Positions 15,786 to 24,557 of a stretch of DNA of 32,000 nucleotides are shown piece by piece. The DNA lies in assembly GCA_000954095.1 (NCBI GenBank), contig JYNY01000372.1:1-32000 (forward strand), given 5' to 3'. The position numbers and the translations under genes are program-made. The number at the start of each line of letters is the position of its first letter. Within the stretch, counting starts at the first letter, position 1. This stretch comes from Candidatus Omnitrophus magneticus (GTDB lineage: Bacteria > Omnitrophota > Gorgyraeia > Tantalellales > Tantalellaceae). Below the pieces are notes generated by a model. That model did not search any database. It had not been told where the DNA came from and worked only from the letters and a program-made list of their open reading frames with translations.

Positions 15786-16580
15786 ATGAGAGCAGTAAAA
15801 AAATTTTTAACAAGTTTTGGAGCGGTGTTTTGTTTTATTTTGTTTTTTTCTCTTAGCGCGAGGGCGGAAGATACTAATAAAAAATGTGAGTGGTTGGGAG
15901 AAAAGCAAGAATGGGCGCCGAATATTTCAGCAGGCACAGCTTTTTTAACAAAATATATTTGGAGGGGTCAAAATTTAGGAAATGATCCTGTTATGCAACC
16001 TTACGCGGCTATTTCTAAATGGGGGTTAAGCGCTAGTATTTGGGGTAATTACGATACAGGCGTTAATGACAGTTTAACAGAGTTGGATTATACTATTGAT
16101 TATACTTTTAACGTCGGTGAGAAGATGGAACAAGCAGGGTTAGAAGAAAATGAATATTTGAAACCTCTAAATTTTTCAGTAGGATATATATATTATACTT
16201 TTCCTAATTTGGATTGGTCTACAGACGCGGTAGACACGCATGAAATTTATTTGGGCGCTTCTTATGATATTATTTTGAAACCATATTTTAAATGGTATTG
16301 GGATATCGATACAGGGCATGGGTCTTATTTTGAATTTGGCGGCGGCCATACATTTGCTTTTGACAATGGGATAACAGCTAATCTTGGGATGGGTGTAGGA
16401 TATAATGCCGGGCAATGGAAATATTCTGACAGTTGGAGTAGTATTCTTTTTTCCGGAAGCGTAAGCGTTCCCGTTTTGACTTATTTTACGATTTCTCCGC
16501 AAGTAGGGTATTCTTTATCATTGGATGAACAGTATAAAAGTGAATTTTATGGCGGTCTTAGTATAGGATTTTCTTATTAA
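15786..16580 (+). CDS. Putative outer-membrane beta-barrel protein (TorF-family-like porin)
   Basis: 264 residues from the ATG at 15786, which has AGGAGG 8 bases upstream; the in-frame TTG/ATG upstream has none. Signal peptide about residues 1-28 (FLTSFGAVFCFILFFSLSARA). The mature part is rich in aromatic, alternating strands and Gly. It begins ISAGTAFLTKYIWRGQNL, matching the 'x-T-x-Y-(I/V)-(W/F)-R-G' start of TorF-type putative porins, and ends with an aromatic residue (GLSIGFSY) as barrels do. It should reside in the outer membrane, which implies a diderm cell. It lies 26 bases before the glutamine synthetase gene with no terminator between them, so the two are probably co-transcribed, perhaps for uptake of a nitrogen compound. 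The substrate cannot be inferred. Confidence 0.75.
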   Translation: MRAVKKFLTSFGAVFCFILFFSLSARAEDTNKKCEWLGEKQEWAPNISAGTAFLTKYIWRGQNLGNDPVMQPYAAISKWGLSASIWGNYDTGVNDSLTELDYTIDYTFNVGEKMEQAGLEENEYLKPLNFSVGYIYYTFPNLDWSTDAVDTHEIYLGASYDIILKPYFKWYWDIDTGHGSYFEFGGGHTFAFDNGITANLGMGVGYNAGQWKYSDSWSSILFSGSVSVPVLTYFTISPQVGYSLSLDEQYKSEFYGGLSIGFSY

Positions 16581-16606
16581 TTTATTTTTTATAGCAGGAG
16601 GGATTT

Positions 16607-18721
16607 ATGAGTGAAAAATGTTGTAATAGCAGTGTTGAAAGGTTGACAGAAATTTATGGAGAAGATGTATTTAGCCTTAAGGTAATGAAAAATTATCTTT
16701 CGGAAAAAGCATTTGATTCTTTAGCGGCAACGATTAGAGATCATAAGCCATTGAATGCTACTATCGCGGATGAAGTTGCCGATGCCATGAAAACATGGGC
16801 AGTTTCTCGCGGCGCGACTCATTTTTCTCATTGGTTCCAGCCGTTAACAGGAGCAACAGCTGAGAAACATGATTCTTTTATTTCTCCAAATAAAGACGGC
16901 GAAATTATGTTAAAATTTTCCGGCAAAGAGTTGATTCAAGGAGAGCCGGACGCGTCGAGTTTTCCTTCTGGCGGCTTAAGAGCAACATTTGAAGCGCGCG
17001 GCTATACTGCATGGGATCCTACAAGCCCGGCGTTTATAAGAAGAGGAGAGAATAATTCGACTCTTTGTATCCCTTGTGTTTTTTGCGGGTATCACGGAGA
17101 GGCGTTAGATAAAAAGACTCCGCTTTTACGATCTGTCGCGGCGCTTTCAAAACAGGTTTGCCGTTTAGCTAAATTGTTTGGAATTAAAACAGAAGGTAAA
17201 AGAGCGTACGCGACTCTTGGCCCTGAGCAAGAATATTTTCTTATAGATAGGGAGTTTTATGAAGCGAGGCTTGACCTTTTACAAACAGGCAGAACTCTTT
17301 TTGGAAGAAGGCCGGCAAAACATCAGCAAATGGAAGACCATTATTTTGGAGCGATAAAACCAAGAGTTATCGCGTTTATGGAAGAGTTAGATATGGCTCT
17401 TTGGCAACTCGCAGTTCCTGCGAAGACTAGACATAATGAAGTTTGTCCCGCGCAATTTGAGATAGCGCCTATGTTTGAGGAGCAAAATCTTTCAATTGAT
17501 CATAATATGATTGTAATGCAGACATTAAAAGATATTGCTGAAAAACATGGGTTTGTATGTTTATTGCATGAAAAACCGTTTGCCGGAGTTAATGGTTCAG
17601 GGAAACACAACAATTGGTCAATTGTGGGGCCGGATGATAAAAATTGGCTTTCTCCGGGGGACACTCCGCATGAAAACGCTAAATTTTTAACTGTTATCTG
17701 CGCTCTTTTGAAAGCAGTAGACACATATGCGCCTATGCTTAGAGCCGCTGTGGCAAGCGCGGGAAACGATCATAGACTTGGCGCGAATGAAGCGCCTCCG
17801 GCAATTGTGTCAATTTTTCTTGGAGATCAATTGACCGATATTATGCAACAATTGGAAAAGGGCAGGCCAAATAGCTCAAAAGCAGGCGGGATTATTGAGA
17901 TAGGTGTTTCTTCTTTACCTAAATTGCCAAAAGACGTTACAGATAGAAATAGAACAAGCCCATTTGCGTTTACTGGAAATAAATTTGAATTTAGGGCTGT
18001 TGGTTCTAGCCAAAGTTGTTCAGGCGCGAATATAGTGATCAATACAATTTTCGCAGAAGCCGTAGATGAGATTTGTTCAGAGTTAGAAACAGCTGTAAGT
18101 AAAGGCAAAAATTTTAATGATACATTGCAAGGCATTCTTCAGGGTATAGTGAAGAAACATAAACGTATTATTTTTAATGGCGATAATTACAGTGCGGAAT
18201 GGACAAAAGAAGCGGAGAAGCGCGGATTGCCTAATTTACGCAACACGCCTGATACTTTGGAAGTTATTGAAAAAGATAAAAAATATGGAGCTTTATTTGA
18301 AAAATATGGCGTTCTTACAAAAGAAGAATTTAAATCAAGAAACGATGTGTATCATCACGCGTATGAAATGACTATAGCTATGGAAGCAAATTGCGCTATA
18401 ACTATCGCGAAGACTCTTGTAATTCCTGCCGCGTTAGAGTATCAAGGAGTCTTAGCAGAGACAATTCAGAAAGTGGGAAGCATAAGTAAAAAGATTACAA
18501 TGCTAGAGTCGAAGAAGCTTTTAGTTAGCTTGGTGTCTAACGTGGAAGAAGCATTAGCGGCTGTAAGCGAACTTGAGGCAAGTGTGGCAAGCGGAAAATC
18601 CGCGAAGAAAACAATCGCTAGCATGGTTAAGCTAAGAGAAGCTATTGATGCATTGGAAGGGATTATTCCAAAAGACAAATGGCCACTGCCGACATACGCT
18701 GAGATGATGTTTATGATGTAA
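16607..18721 (+). CDS. glnN: Glutamine synthetase type III
   Basis: 704 residues, within the 690-730 range of GSIII dodecamers and far longer than GSI/GSII. It makes glutamine from glutamate, ammonia and ATP in the cytoplasm. Visible parts: a GSIII-specific N-terminal domain (VERLTEIYGEDVFSL at ~10-25; THFSHWFQPLTG near 66-77), the metal-site glutamates in GPEQEYFLID near residue 205, the ATP/glutamate-site block NGSGKHNNWS near 329, RLGANEAPPAI near 388, and a helical C-terminal extension from about 590. GGAGG precedes the ATG. It is preceded by the porin and followed by a terminator-like structure and a GAF-ANTAR protein, which fits control by nitrogen status. No missing key residue noticed. 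Confidence 0.96.
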   Translation: MSEKCCNSSVERLTEIYGEDVFSLKVMKNYLSEKAFDSLAATIRDHKPLNATIADEVADAMKTWAVSRGATHFSHWFQPLTGATAEKHDSFISPNKDGEIMLKFSGKELIQGEPDASSFPSGGLRATFEARGYTAWDPTSPAFIRRGENNSTLCIPCVFCGYHGEALDKKTPLLRSVAALSKQVCRLAKLFGIKTEGKRAYATLGPEQEYFLIDREFYEARLDLLQTGRTLFGRRPAKHQQMEDHYFGAIKPRVIAFMEELDMALWQLAVPAKTRHNEVCPAQFEIAPMFEEQNLSIDHNMIVMQTLKDIAEKHGFVCLLHEKPFAGVNGSGKHNNWSIVGPDDKNWLSPGDTPHENAKFLTVICALLKAVDTYAPMLRAAVASAGNDHRLGANEAPPAIVSIFLGDQLTDIMQQLEKGRPNSSKAGGIIEIGVSSLPKLPKDVTDRNRTSPFAFTGNKFEFRAVGSSQSCSGANIVINTIFAEAVDEICSELETAVSKGKNFNDTLQGILQGIVKKHKRIIFNGDNYSAEWTKEAEKRGLPNLRNTPDTLEVIEKDKKYGALFEKYGVLTKEEFKSRNDVYHHAYEMTIAMEANCAITIAKTLVIPAALEYQGVLAETIQKVGSISKKITMLESKKLLVSLVSNVEEALAAVSELEASVASGKSAKKTIASMVKLREAIDALEGIIPKDKWPLPTYAEMMFMM

Positions 18722-18755
18722 GTTTGTTGCGCGATTATTATATGTCTTGGATAAG

Positions 18756-18822
18756 AGGCAAACTTTGCTGTAGAATATGCTAGATATTGTGGCATTTTGA
18801 AAAGCAGGTTTGCCTTTTTTTT
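18756..18822 (+). terminator. Branched terminator-like structure between glnN and the ANTAR gene
   Basis: AGGCAAAC (18756-18763) pairs with GTTTGCCT (18808-18815) and runs into eight T (18815-18822). The stem continues with TGCT (18766-18769) and AGCA (18803-18806), and an internal hairpin ATGCTA/TGGCAT (18777-18782, 18790-18795) fills the interior. It may end the glnN transcript or act as an attenuator, because the ANTAR gene's ribosome-binding site follows only ~10 bases later and no separate promoter is evident. Confidence 0.65.
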
Positions 18823-18846
18823 AGAGAAAAGTTGGAGGGAGTTTAT

Positions 18847-19545
18847 ATGAAAAAAACCAGTGAAGATTATTTAGATACGCTTACCAAAATTAGTAAAGCG
18901 ATAACAGCAGATCTTTATTTAGAAGATATTTTAAAACTTATAGTTAGTCTTACTGCCGGAGTTATGGGCGCTAAAATTTGCGCGTTATGGCTTCTTGATG
19001 AAAAAAAACAGGAGCTGAAAATCAGAGCCACACAGGCAATGAGTCCTGATTATTTAAGGGAACGCATAATTAAGGTTGGCGAGGGTATTGTAGGCCTTGT
19101 CGCGCGCGACAAGCAAGCAATAGCAATTTTGAAAGTTTTAGAAGATCCGAGATATAAAGAAAAAGAATTAGCTAAAAAAGAAAATTTTGTTTCTATGCTT
19201 AGCGTGCCGATGGTTGTTAAAGACAGAGTGATAGGGGTAATAAATTGTTACACAACGCAAGAATATGAATTTATGTCTAAGGATATAGATCTTTTAAGCG
19301 CAGTGGCGAATCAAGCCGCGGTTGCGATACAAAATACAGAGCTATTAGTGCAGACCAAGATTATTCAGGAAGAATTAGAGACAAGAAAAAAAGTTGAAAA
19401 GGCAAAGGGGCTTCTTATGAAGGCGCATTCTATAGAGGAAGATGAAGCATACCGTATGATGCGTAAAGCCAGTATGGACAGGCGCGTAACAATGAAGGAG
19501 ATAGCGGAAGCGGTAATTTTGACATATGAATTAAAAAAGAAATAA
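18847..19545 (+). CDS. GAF-domain sensor with C-terminal ANTAR RNA-binding antiterminator domain
   Basis: 232 residues from the ATG at 18847 (GGAGGGAG upstream; the TTG at 18787 lies inside the terminator hairpin and is not used). Residues ~8-165 form a GAF domain (ILKLIVSLTAGVMGAKICAL, VGEGIVGLVAR, SVPMVVKDRVIGVINCY, LLSAVANQAAVAIQN). A helical linker leads to an ANTAR domain at ~180-228 (RKKVEKAKGLLMKAHSIEEDEAYRMMRK split over its helices, then EIAEAVIL). ANTAR domains bind paired hairpins in leader RNA and prevent termination. Known examples include AmiR, NasR and EutV, and many act on nitrogen genes. Here GAF would be the sensor in place of the more usual receiver domain. Its position after porin-glnN, with a candidate target in the porin leader, suggests it regulates this operon. 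Confidence 0.93.
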   Translation: MKKTSEDYLDTLTKISKAITADLYLEDILKLIVSLTAGVMGAKICALWLLDEKKQELKIRATQAMSPDYLRERIIKVGEGIVGLVARDKQAIAILKVLEDPRYKEKELAKKENFVSMLSVPMVVKDRVIGVINCYTTQEYEFMSKDIDLLSAVANQAAVAIQNTELLVQTKIIQEELETRKKVEKAKGLLMKAHSIEEDEAYRMMRKASMDRRVTMKEIAEAVILTYELKKK

Positions 19546-19664
19546 TATTGAGGCGCCCTTTCCTTTTGATGCGCCAGCAATTTTTAGAAACGGTTGGTCT
19601 CGTAATTTTGAGCATTTTTATCCAAGTAAAACGGTATTTCCCCGGTGCGTATAATAGGTAACCA
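19546..19664 (+). promoter_or_regulatory. Intergenic region with a -10 box close to the nadE start
   Basis: TATAAT at 19650-19655 ends 9 bases before the ATG at 19665, so transcription would begin almost at the start codon. No good -35 box is visible 16-18 bases upstream and no strong Shine-Dalgarno. Near the left end GGCGCC and GCGCC could form a weak hairpin. Otherwise nothing. Confidence 0.4.
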
Positions 19665-21539
19665 ATGAATAAAGAAAATAAAAAAATATTACGTGTAGCT
19701 ATTGGCCAGATAAATCAGACAGTTGGAGATTTTGCAGGCAATATAGTAAAAATAAAAACGGCCATTGATAGCGCTATAGAAAAATCAGTGGATATAATTG
19801 CGTTTCCGGAATTGGCAGTATGCGGGTATCCCGCGGAGGATTTATTGTTTAAAGAGCATTTTATTAAAGAAAATATTAAAGGATTAAAAAAAATAGTAGA
19901 ACATACTAGAGGCATTACCGCTATCGTCGGCTTTGTAGACATGGATAAGAAAGGGGAAATATATAACGCGGCAGGAGTTTTAAGTGACAGACATTTTTAT
20001 GGCGCGTATTATAAAATGATGCTTCCGAATTACAGCGTGTTTGATGAGAAGCGCTATTTTAACGCGGGAGAAAAAAACAGTATTTTTATTTTAGGTGATT
20101 TTGTGAATGGTGTTGGTGTTGGGAAAAAAAAGCACGCTACAAAAGAATGTGTGATTTTTGCGAATGATTTTTTGCGCCAAGAGAGTAACGGTGAAGAGCT
20201 CTTATCGCGGGCAGAATTTGGTGTTGTTATTTGTGAAGATTTATGGGTAGATAACGGGCCTTATATGGCACAAGCCGCAGGAGGCGCGGATATAATTTTT
20301 AATATTTCAGCATCGCCGTATCACGCTGGAAAAAGCAAAGAGCGGGTAGATTTAGCGCGAGACAGGGCCCGAGAAACTAACGCGGTTATTGTTTACGCGA
20401 ATCTTATAGGAGGCCAAGACGAGCTTGTTTTTGACGGAGCAAGTTTCATTGTTGATCCGCGAGGAGAAATAATCGCGGGAGGAAAACATTTTGAAGAAGA
20501 TTTAGTTATTGCTGATATAAATTTGGATAAATTTAAAAAAGCCCCTGTGGTACAAAAAAAGCAAAATACATTAAAAAGAATTTATATTTTTCCCGCATTA
20601 AAACAAGAAAAAATAAATTTGGTAAAAAAAAAATTCATAGAGAATTCCAATATACAGCAAGGGAACGTAAATAGTTTAACTAAAAAAATGGGCAATATAG
20701 AAGAAATATATAGAGCCCTTGTTTTGGGCACAAAAGATTATGTTATTAAAAATGGTTTTAAAAAAATTATTTTAGGATTAAGCGGCGGGATAGATTCAGC
20801 GCTTACCGCGGTAATCGCGTGCGAGGCTCTGGGAAAAGAAAATGTTATTGGAGTAACAATGCCGTCGCCTTATTCATCGAGCGAAACATTTAATGATGCA
20901 AAAAAAATCGCTCAAAATTTAGAAATAATGTTTTATGAAGTGCCAATTGAGACAGCTATGAACGCGTATAAAGAAATTTTAGCGCCTGTTTTTAAAGATG
21001 GCGCGCGCGGAATTGTTGAAGAAAATTTACAGGCCAGAATTAGAGGCAATATATTAATGGCTTTTTCAAATAATTATGGGTGGCTTGTTTTAACCACGGG
21101 CAATAAAAGCGAGACTGCTGTAGGGTATTCTACATTATATGGAGACACGGCAGGCGGATTCGCTGTTATAAAAGATGTTCCTAAAACAGTAGTTTATGAA
21201 TTATCTAATTTTATCAATAAACAAACAAATCGAGAATTAATTCCAAAAACTATTATAAAACGCGCGCCATCAGCGGAGTTAAGACCGAATCAGAAAGACA
21301 CAGATTCTTTGCCGGAGTATAATATTTTGGATCAGATACTTAAGTTGTATATTGAAGAAGATAAAAGTATTATTGATATACAAAAAACAGGCGCCGGAAA
21401 AACAGTGATTAAAAATATAATTAATCTTGTTGATAAAAGTGAATATAAAAGGCGCCAATCCCCGCCGGGTATCCGCATTACACCTAAATCATTCGGTAAA
21501 GATAGACGTCTTCCAATAACAAATAAATATCAAGAATAA
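19665..21539 (+). CDS. nadE: Glutamine-dependent NAD+ synthetase
   Basis: 624 residues with both domains of the glutamine-dependent enzyme, which converts nicotinic acid adenine dinucleotide to NAD+ using ATP and ammonia released from glutamine. The N-terminal nitrilase-type amidase (~8-290) carries the Glu-Lys-Cys triad: Glu in AFPELAVCGYP (~46), Lys in YYKMMLPNY (~120), Cys in VVICEDLW (~190). The C-terminal synthetase domain (~345-610) has the PP-loop LGLSGGIDSAL near 370, the TTGNKSE motif near 480 and a Lys-rich C-terminus. Length is usual for the amidase-fused form. There is no strong ribosome-binding site; see the -10 box just upstream. The glutamine requirement links it loosely to the neighbouring glnN. 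Confidence 0.96.
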   Translation: MNKENKKILRVAIGQINQTVGDFAGNIVKIKTAIDSAIEKSVDIIAFPELAVCGYPAEDLLFKEHFIKENIKGLKKIVEHTRGITAIVGFVDMDKKGEIYNAAGVLSDRHFYGAYYKMMLPNYSVFDEKRYFNAGEKNSIFILGDFVNGVGVGKKKHATKECVIFANDFLRQESNGEELLSRAEFGVVICEDLWVDNGPYMAQAAGGADIIFNISASPYHAGKSKERVDLARDRARETNAVIVYANLIGGQDELVFDGASFIVDPRGEIIAGGKHFEEDLVIADINLDKFKKAPVVQKKQNTLKRIYIFPALKQEKINLVKKKFIENSNIQQGNVNSLTKKMGNIEEIYRALVLGTKDYVIKNGFKKIILGLSGGIDSALTAVIACEALGKENVIGVTMPSPYSSSETFNDAKKIAQNLEIMFYEVPIETAMNAYKEILAPVFKDGARGIVEENLQARIRGNILMAFSNNYGWLVLTTGNKSETAVGYSTLYGDTAGGFAVIKDVPKTVVYELSNFINKQTNRELIPKTIIKRAPSAELRPNQKDTDSLPEYNILDQILKLYIEEDKSIIDIQKTGAGKTVIKNIINLVDKSEYKRRQSPPGIRITPKSFGKDRRLPITNKYQE

Positions 21540-21645
21540 TGTCGCAATTTTTTATTGTAAGAATATGCCGCAAAGATTGAGATATAAATAAAGCACATCA
21601 ACTAATGTAAAAAATTTATGGTATTATAAAAAGTTTTAGGCTTAC

Positions 21646-21674
21646 TTGACTCTATTCAATTGGTTAAGTATACT
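21646..21674 (+). promoter_or_regulatory. Sigma70-type promoter of the glycogen-type operon
   Basis: TTGACT (21646-21651) and TATACT (21669-21674) are exactly 17 bases apart, 90 bases before the DUF4912 gene. This is one of the best promoters in the window and probably drives the four genes to 25820. Confidence 0.75.
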
Positions 21675-21764
21675 TGCTTTCGATGTTTGTTATGAAAGAA
21701 TATTTCTATTAAGAAATAAATATAATAACCGGTTATTTTTGTTTTTATATGGGAGGGGGCAAAA

Positions 21765-22439
21765 ATGGGCGAATCAAGTCATATGAATGACAGCGTGAAT
21801 ACTTCGCGCGACTGTCAGTCTGGCTATGGGTATGGGCTTCCTTGCGGATATGGGGACAATAAAGTTGTTCTCATGATTAGAGATCCGTGGACGCTTTTTA
21901 CTTATTGGGAGACGCAAGGCGAAGTGGAAGACAAAGTCCGTTGCGAAATTAATAGAAGAGGCTTTGTTCCGAGTAAAAAAATTTTGAGGGTTTATGATGT
22001 GTCTGGCATGGTTCCAAAAATAGTGTATGATTTTGAGTTGAAACATTGGGTTACCAGCTGGTATGTACACATTAGCGTGCCTAATTTGAAATGGATTGTT
22101 GAAGTAGGCATTTTATGCGTTACTGGAGAATTCTTTTCTCTGGCGAAGTCGAATATTGTGCAGGGCCCCCCATACGGAATGTCAGATATATGTGATGATG
22201 AATGGATGTGTTCAGAAGAACTTTATTATAAACTTTTTGCCGTTACCGGAGGCAGTTCTGTTGGAACAAGCTCTATGGAAATGAGAGAATCTCTTGAAAG
22301 GCACTTAAAGAGCTGGCTTTCTTCCGGCGGAGTCGGGAATTTACACGAGAGCATGTTTGGTAGCGCGAGTTTTCTTATCGCCCAAGAAAAAAAGCGCGAC
22401 AATAAAGAAGAAGATAGTACAGTATCTAAAAAGAAATAA
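21765..22439 (+). CDS. DUF4912 domain protein
   Basis: 224 residues; ATG at 21765 after GGGAGGGGG. The domain spans about residues 28-165. It begins with the typical VLMIRDPWTLFTYWE (a 'D-P-x-x-x-x-x-Y-W' motif) and runs to a strand-rich middle (KILRVYDVSGM, SWYVHISVPNLKWIVEVGIL) and the EFFSLAKSNIVQGPP block. After a Ser/Gly-rich stretch there is a basic, Lys-rich tail. DUF4912 has no known reaction. In many genomes it lies next to GH57 branching-type enzymes, as here, and a carbohydrate-binding role has been guessed. First gene of the operon; 49 bases to the GH57 gene. Confidence 0.88.
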   Translation: MGESSHMNDSVNTSRDCQSGYGYGLPCGYGDNKVVLMIRDPWTLFTYWETQGEVEDKVRCEINRRGFVPSKKILRVYDVSGMVPKIVYDFELKHWVTSWYVHISVPNLKWIVEVGILCVTGEFFSLAKSNIVQGPPYGMSDICDDEWMCSEELYYKLFAVTGGSSVGTSSMEMRESLERHLKSWLSSGGVGNLHESMFGSASFLIAQEKKRDNKEEDSTVSKKK

Positions 22440-22488
22440 TTAGGCAAAATTTATAATAAATCAAATCATTAACAAAACGAGGAATAAT

Positions 22489-24072
22489 ATGGAAAAAGGA
22501 TATTTAGCTTTGGTCCTGCATGCGCATCTGCCTTTTATCAGGCATCCTGAACATGAAAATTTTCTCGAAGAAAATTGGTTTTTTGAAGCAATAACCGATA
22601 CGTATATTCCGCTTATAAAAGTATTTGACGGCCTTTTAAACGACGGGGTTGATTTTAATATAACTGTTTCGTTAAGCCCGCCTCTTATGAATATGTTGCG
22701 GGATGAACTTTTAGTAAATAGATATATAAAGCATTTAGACCGATTAATAGCGCTTTCTTCTAGAGAAATAGAAAGGACTAGAGGTGATGAAAGCGTGAAT
22801 AAATTAGCGGTAATGTATAGAGACAGATATCTTGAAACAAAATATATTTTTTGCGACAAATATAACAAAGATCTTTTACAGGCATTTAAAAAATTTCACG
22901 ACGCGGGGAAGGTGGAAGTTATAACTTGTTGCGCTACTCATGGTTATTTGCCGTTAATGGATTTATATAAACCGGCGGTGCGCGCGCAGGTTAAAGTCGC
23001 GGTTGACACTTTTAAATCAGTTTTTGGAACTATTCCAAAAGGCATTTGGATTCCTGAATGCGGGTATCATCCGGGGCATGATGAAATTTTGGCAGAATTC
23101 GGAATAAGATACTTTTTTGTGGAGACGCATGGAATTTTATTTGGTAGCCCAAGACCTCGGTATGGCGTTTATAGCCCGTATCTTTGTAAATCAGGCGTAG
23201 CGGCTGTTGGGAGAGATTTGGAAAGTTCAAAAGCTGTATGGAGTTCTAAAGAAGGCTATCCGGGAGATTTTAATTATAGAGAATATTATAGAGACATAGG
23301 CTATGATTTAGATTATGACTATGTTAAACCGTATATAAATTCAAGCGGAGTTAGAGTAAATACAGGGATAAAGTATCATCGCATAACAGGCACGGGAGAT
23401 TTTAAAGACATATATAATCGTGATGTCGCAATGGAGCGAGTCGGGTCTCACGCGGCTAACTTCATGTTTAATAGAGAAAAACAAGTGGAACATCTTTCTA
23501 ATATTATGGATCGGAAACCTCTTATTGTTTCCCCATATGACGCTGAACTTTTTGGGCATTGGTGGTATGAAGGCCCGGAATGGATTAACTGTCTTTTAAG
23601 AAAAATACATTATGATCAAAATACGGTAAAGACCACGACACCCGGAAAATATTTGGAGATGTATGATAGATATCCAGTTATCCAGCCGTCAATGTCAAGC
23701 TGGGGATGCAAGGGATATAGCGAGGTTTGGCTTGATGGATGTAATGATTGGATTTACAAACATCTTCATAAAATAGCGGAACTTATGATACAATCTGCGC
23801 GTGATTATAAATTTTCAACAGATGAAATGTCTAAAAGAATTTTAAATCAAATGGCGAGAGAGCTTTTACTCGCGCAGTCAAGCGATTGGGCTTTTATAAT
23901 GAAAACAGGCACGTTTGTCAGTTACGCGGTCAACAGGACTCGTGAACATATCGGTAGATTTTTAGCGCTACACGAACAATTGAGGCATGGTAATATTGAC
24001 ATGAATATGTTAATGGAAGCAGAGGGGAAGTATAATATTTTTAAAGATATAGACTATAAGGTATATTCTTAA
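22489..24072 (+). CDS. GH57 family 1,4-alpha-glucan branching enzyme-type protein (DUF1957)
   Basis: 527 residues, nearly the length of the Thermotoga maritima and Thermococcus GH57 branching enzymes. Family signs: the start YLALVLHAHLPFIRHPE; the nucleophile Glu190 within GIWIPECGYHPG; the acid/base Asp351 within SPYDAELFGHWWYEG; the Trp-rich PSMSSWGCKGY-type region near 405; and the C-terminal helical DUF1957 region. Such enzymes cut an alpha-1,4-glucan and rejoin it as an alpha-1,6 branch, in the cytoplasm. Lying with glgC (substrate supply) and DUF4912, it points to synthesis of glycogen or a similar glucan. No glycogen synthase is in the window. GAGG precedes the ATG. Confidence 0.93.
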   Translation: MEKGYLALVLHAHLPFIRHPEHENFLEENWFFEAITDTYIPLIKVFDGLLNDGVDFNITVSLSPPLMNMLRDELLVNRYIKHLDRLIALSSREIERTRGDESVNKLAVMYRDRYLETKYIFCDKYNKDLLQAFKKFHDAGKVEVITCCATHGYLPLMDLYKPAVRAQVKVAVDTFKSVFGTIPKGIWIPECGYHPGHDEILAEFGIRYFFVETHGILFGSPRPRYGVYSPYLCKSGVAAVGRDLESSKAVWSSKEGYPGDFNYREYYRDIGYDLDYDYVKPYINSSGVRVNTGIKYHRITGTGDFKDIYNRDVAMERVGSHAANFMFNREKQVEHLSNIMDRKPLIVSPYDAELFGHWWYEGPEWINCLLRKIHYDQNTVKTTTPGKYLEMYDRYPVIQPSMSSWGCKGYSEVWLDGCNDWIYKHLHKIAELMIQSARDYKFSTDEMSKRILNQMARELLLAQSSDWAFIMKTGTFVSYAVNRTREHIGRFLALHEQLRHGNIDMNMLMEAEGKYNIFKDIDYKVYS

Positions 24073-24098
24073 AATATTTAGGCAAAGGAGAGAGAAGT

Positions 24099-24488
24099 AT
24101 GCCAATACCAAAAAAAGAAATAAAAAAAGCGTTGGTTAGCGGTAAGGACAAAAAAATAGTAAAAGTTAAAGCGCAAAAAAAGACCAGTACTAAAATTATA
24201 GATAAGCCGAAAAAAGCAGTAATACAGCCGTCTAGCGCGGGCAATAAAAAAGTTATAGAAGAAAAAAGTGCGAGTAAAACAAAAATACAAGAAATCGTAA
24301 AAAAGAATACTGATAACAAAATTAAAATAAAAAATTTGACTAACGAGGAAATTTGCATTTTGATAAAAGAACAAGCGTATAATTTTTTTATAGAGCGCGG
24401 GTGTACTCACGGAAATGATTTAAATGATTGGTATATGGCAGAGCAGGCAGTCAGCAAATATGTTAATATCCCATGGGTAAGAAGATAA
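24099..24488 (+). CDS. DUF2934 domain protein with Lys-rich N-terminus
   Basis: 129 residues; AGGAGAGAG before the ATG. Residues 1-80 are low-complexity and highly basic (repeated Lys with Ser/Thr/Ile), likely disordered and perhaps nucleic-acid or polyanion binding. Residues ~85-120 are a DUF2934 module: an Ile-rich helix, then AYNFFIERG, HGNDLNDWYMAEQAV, matching the family pattern of Ala-Tyr, Arg-Gly, Gly-x-Asp/x-x-Asp-Trp, Ala-Glu. DUF2934 has no defined role but recurs beside glycogen and trehalose genes in many bacteria, which fits this operon. Confidence 0.85.
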   Translation: MPIPKKEIKKALVSGKDKKIVKVKAQKKTSTKIIDKPKKAVIQPSSAGNKKVIEEKSASKTKIQEIVKKNTDNKIKIKNLTNEEICILIKEQAYNFFIERGCTHGNDLNDWYMAEQAVSKYVNIPWVRR

Positions 24489-24557
24489 TATTTGTGGTAA
24501 GTTGATGTGGTTTTTTGGTAATTTTATATTTTAAAACTATATTAGAAACGGGGAAAT

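Noticed and set aside
24078..24410. Minus-strand Phe-rich frames opposite the DUF2934 gene
   Set aside because: Complement of a Lys-rich coding stretch; a typical antisense artefact that looks like a membrane protein.
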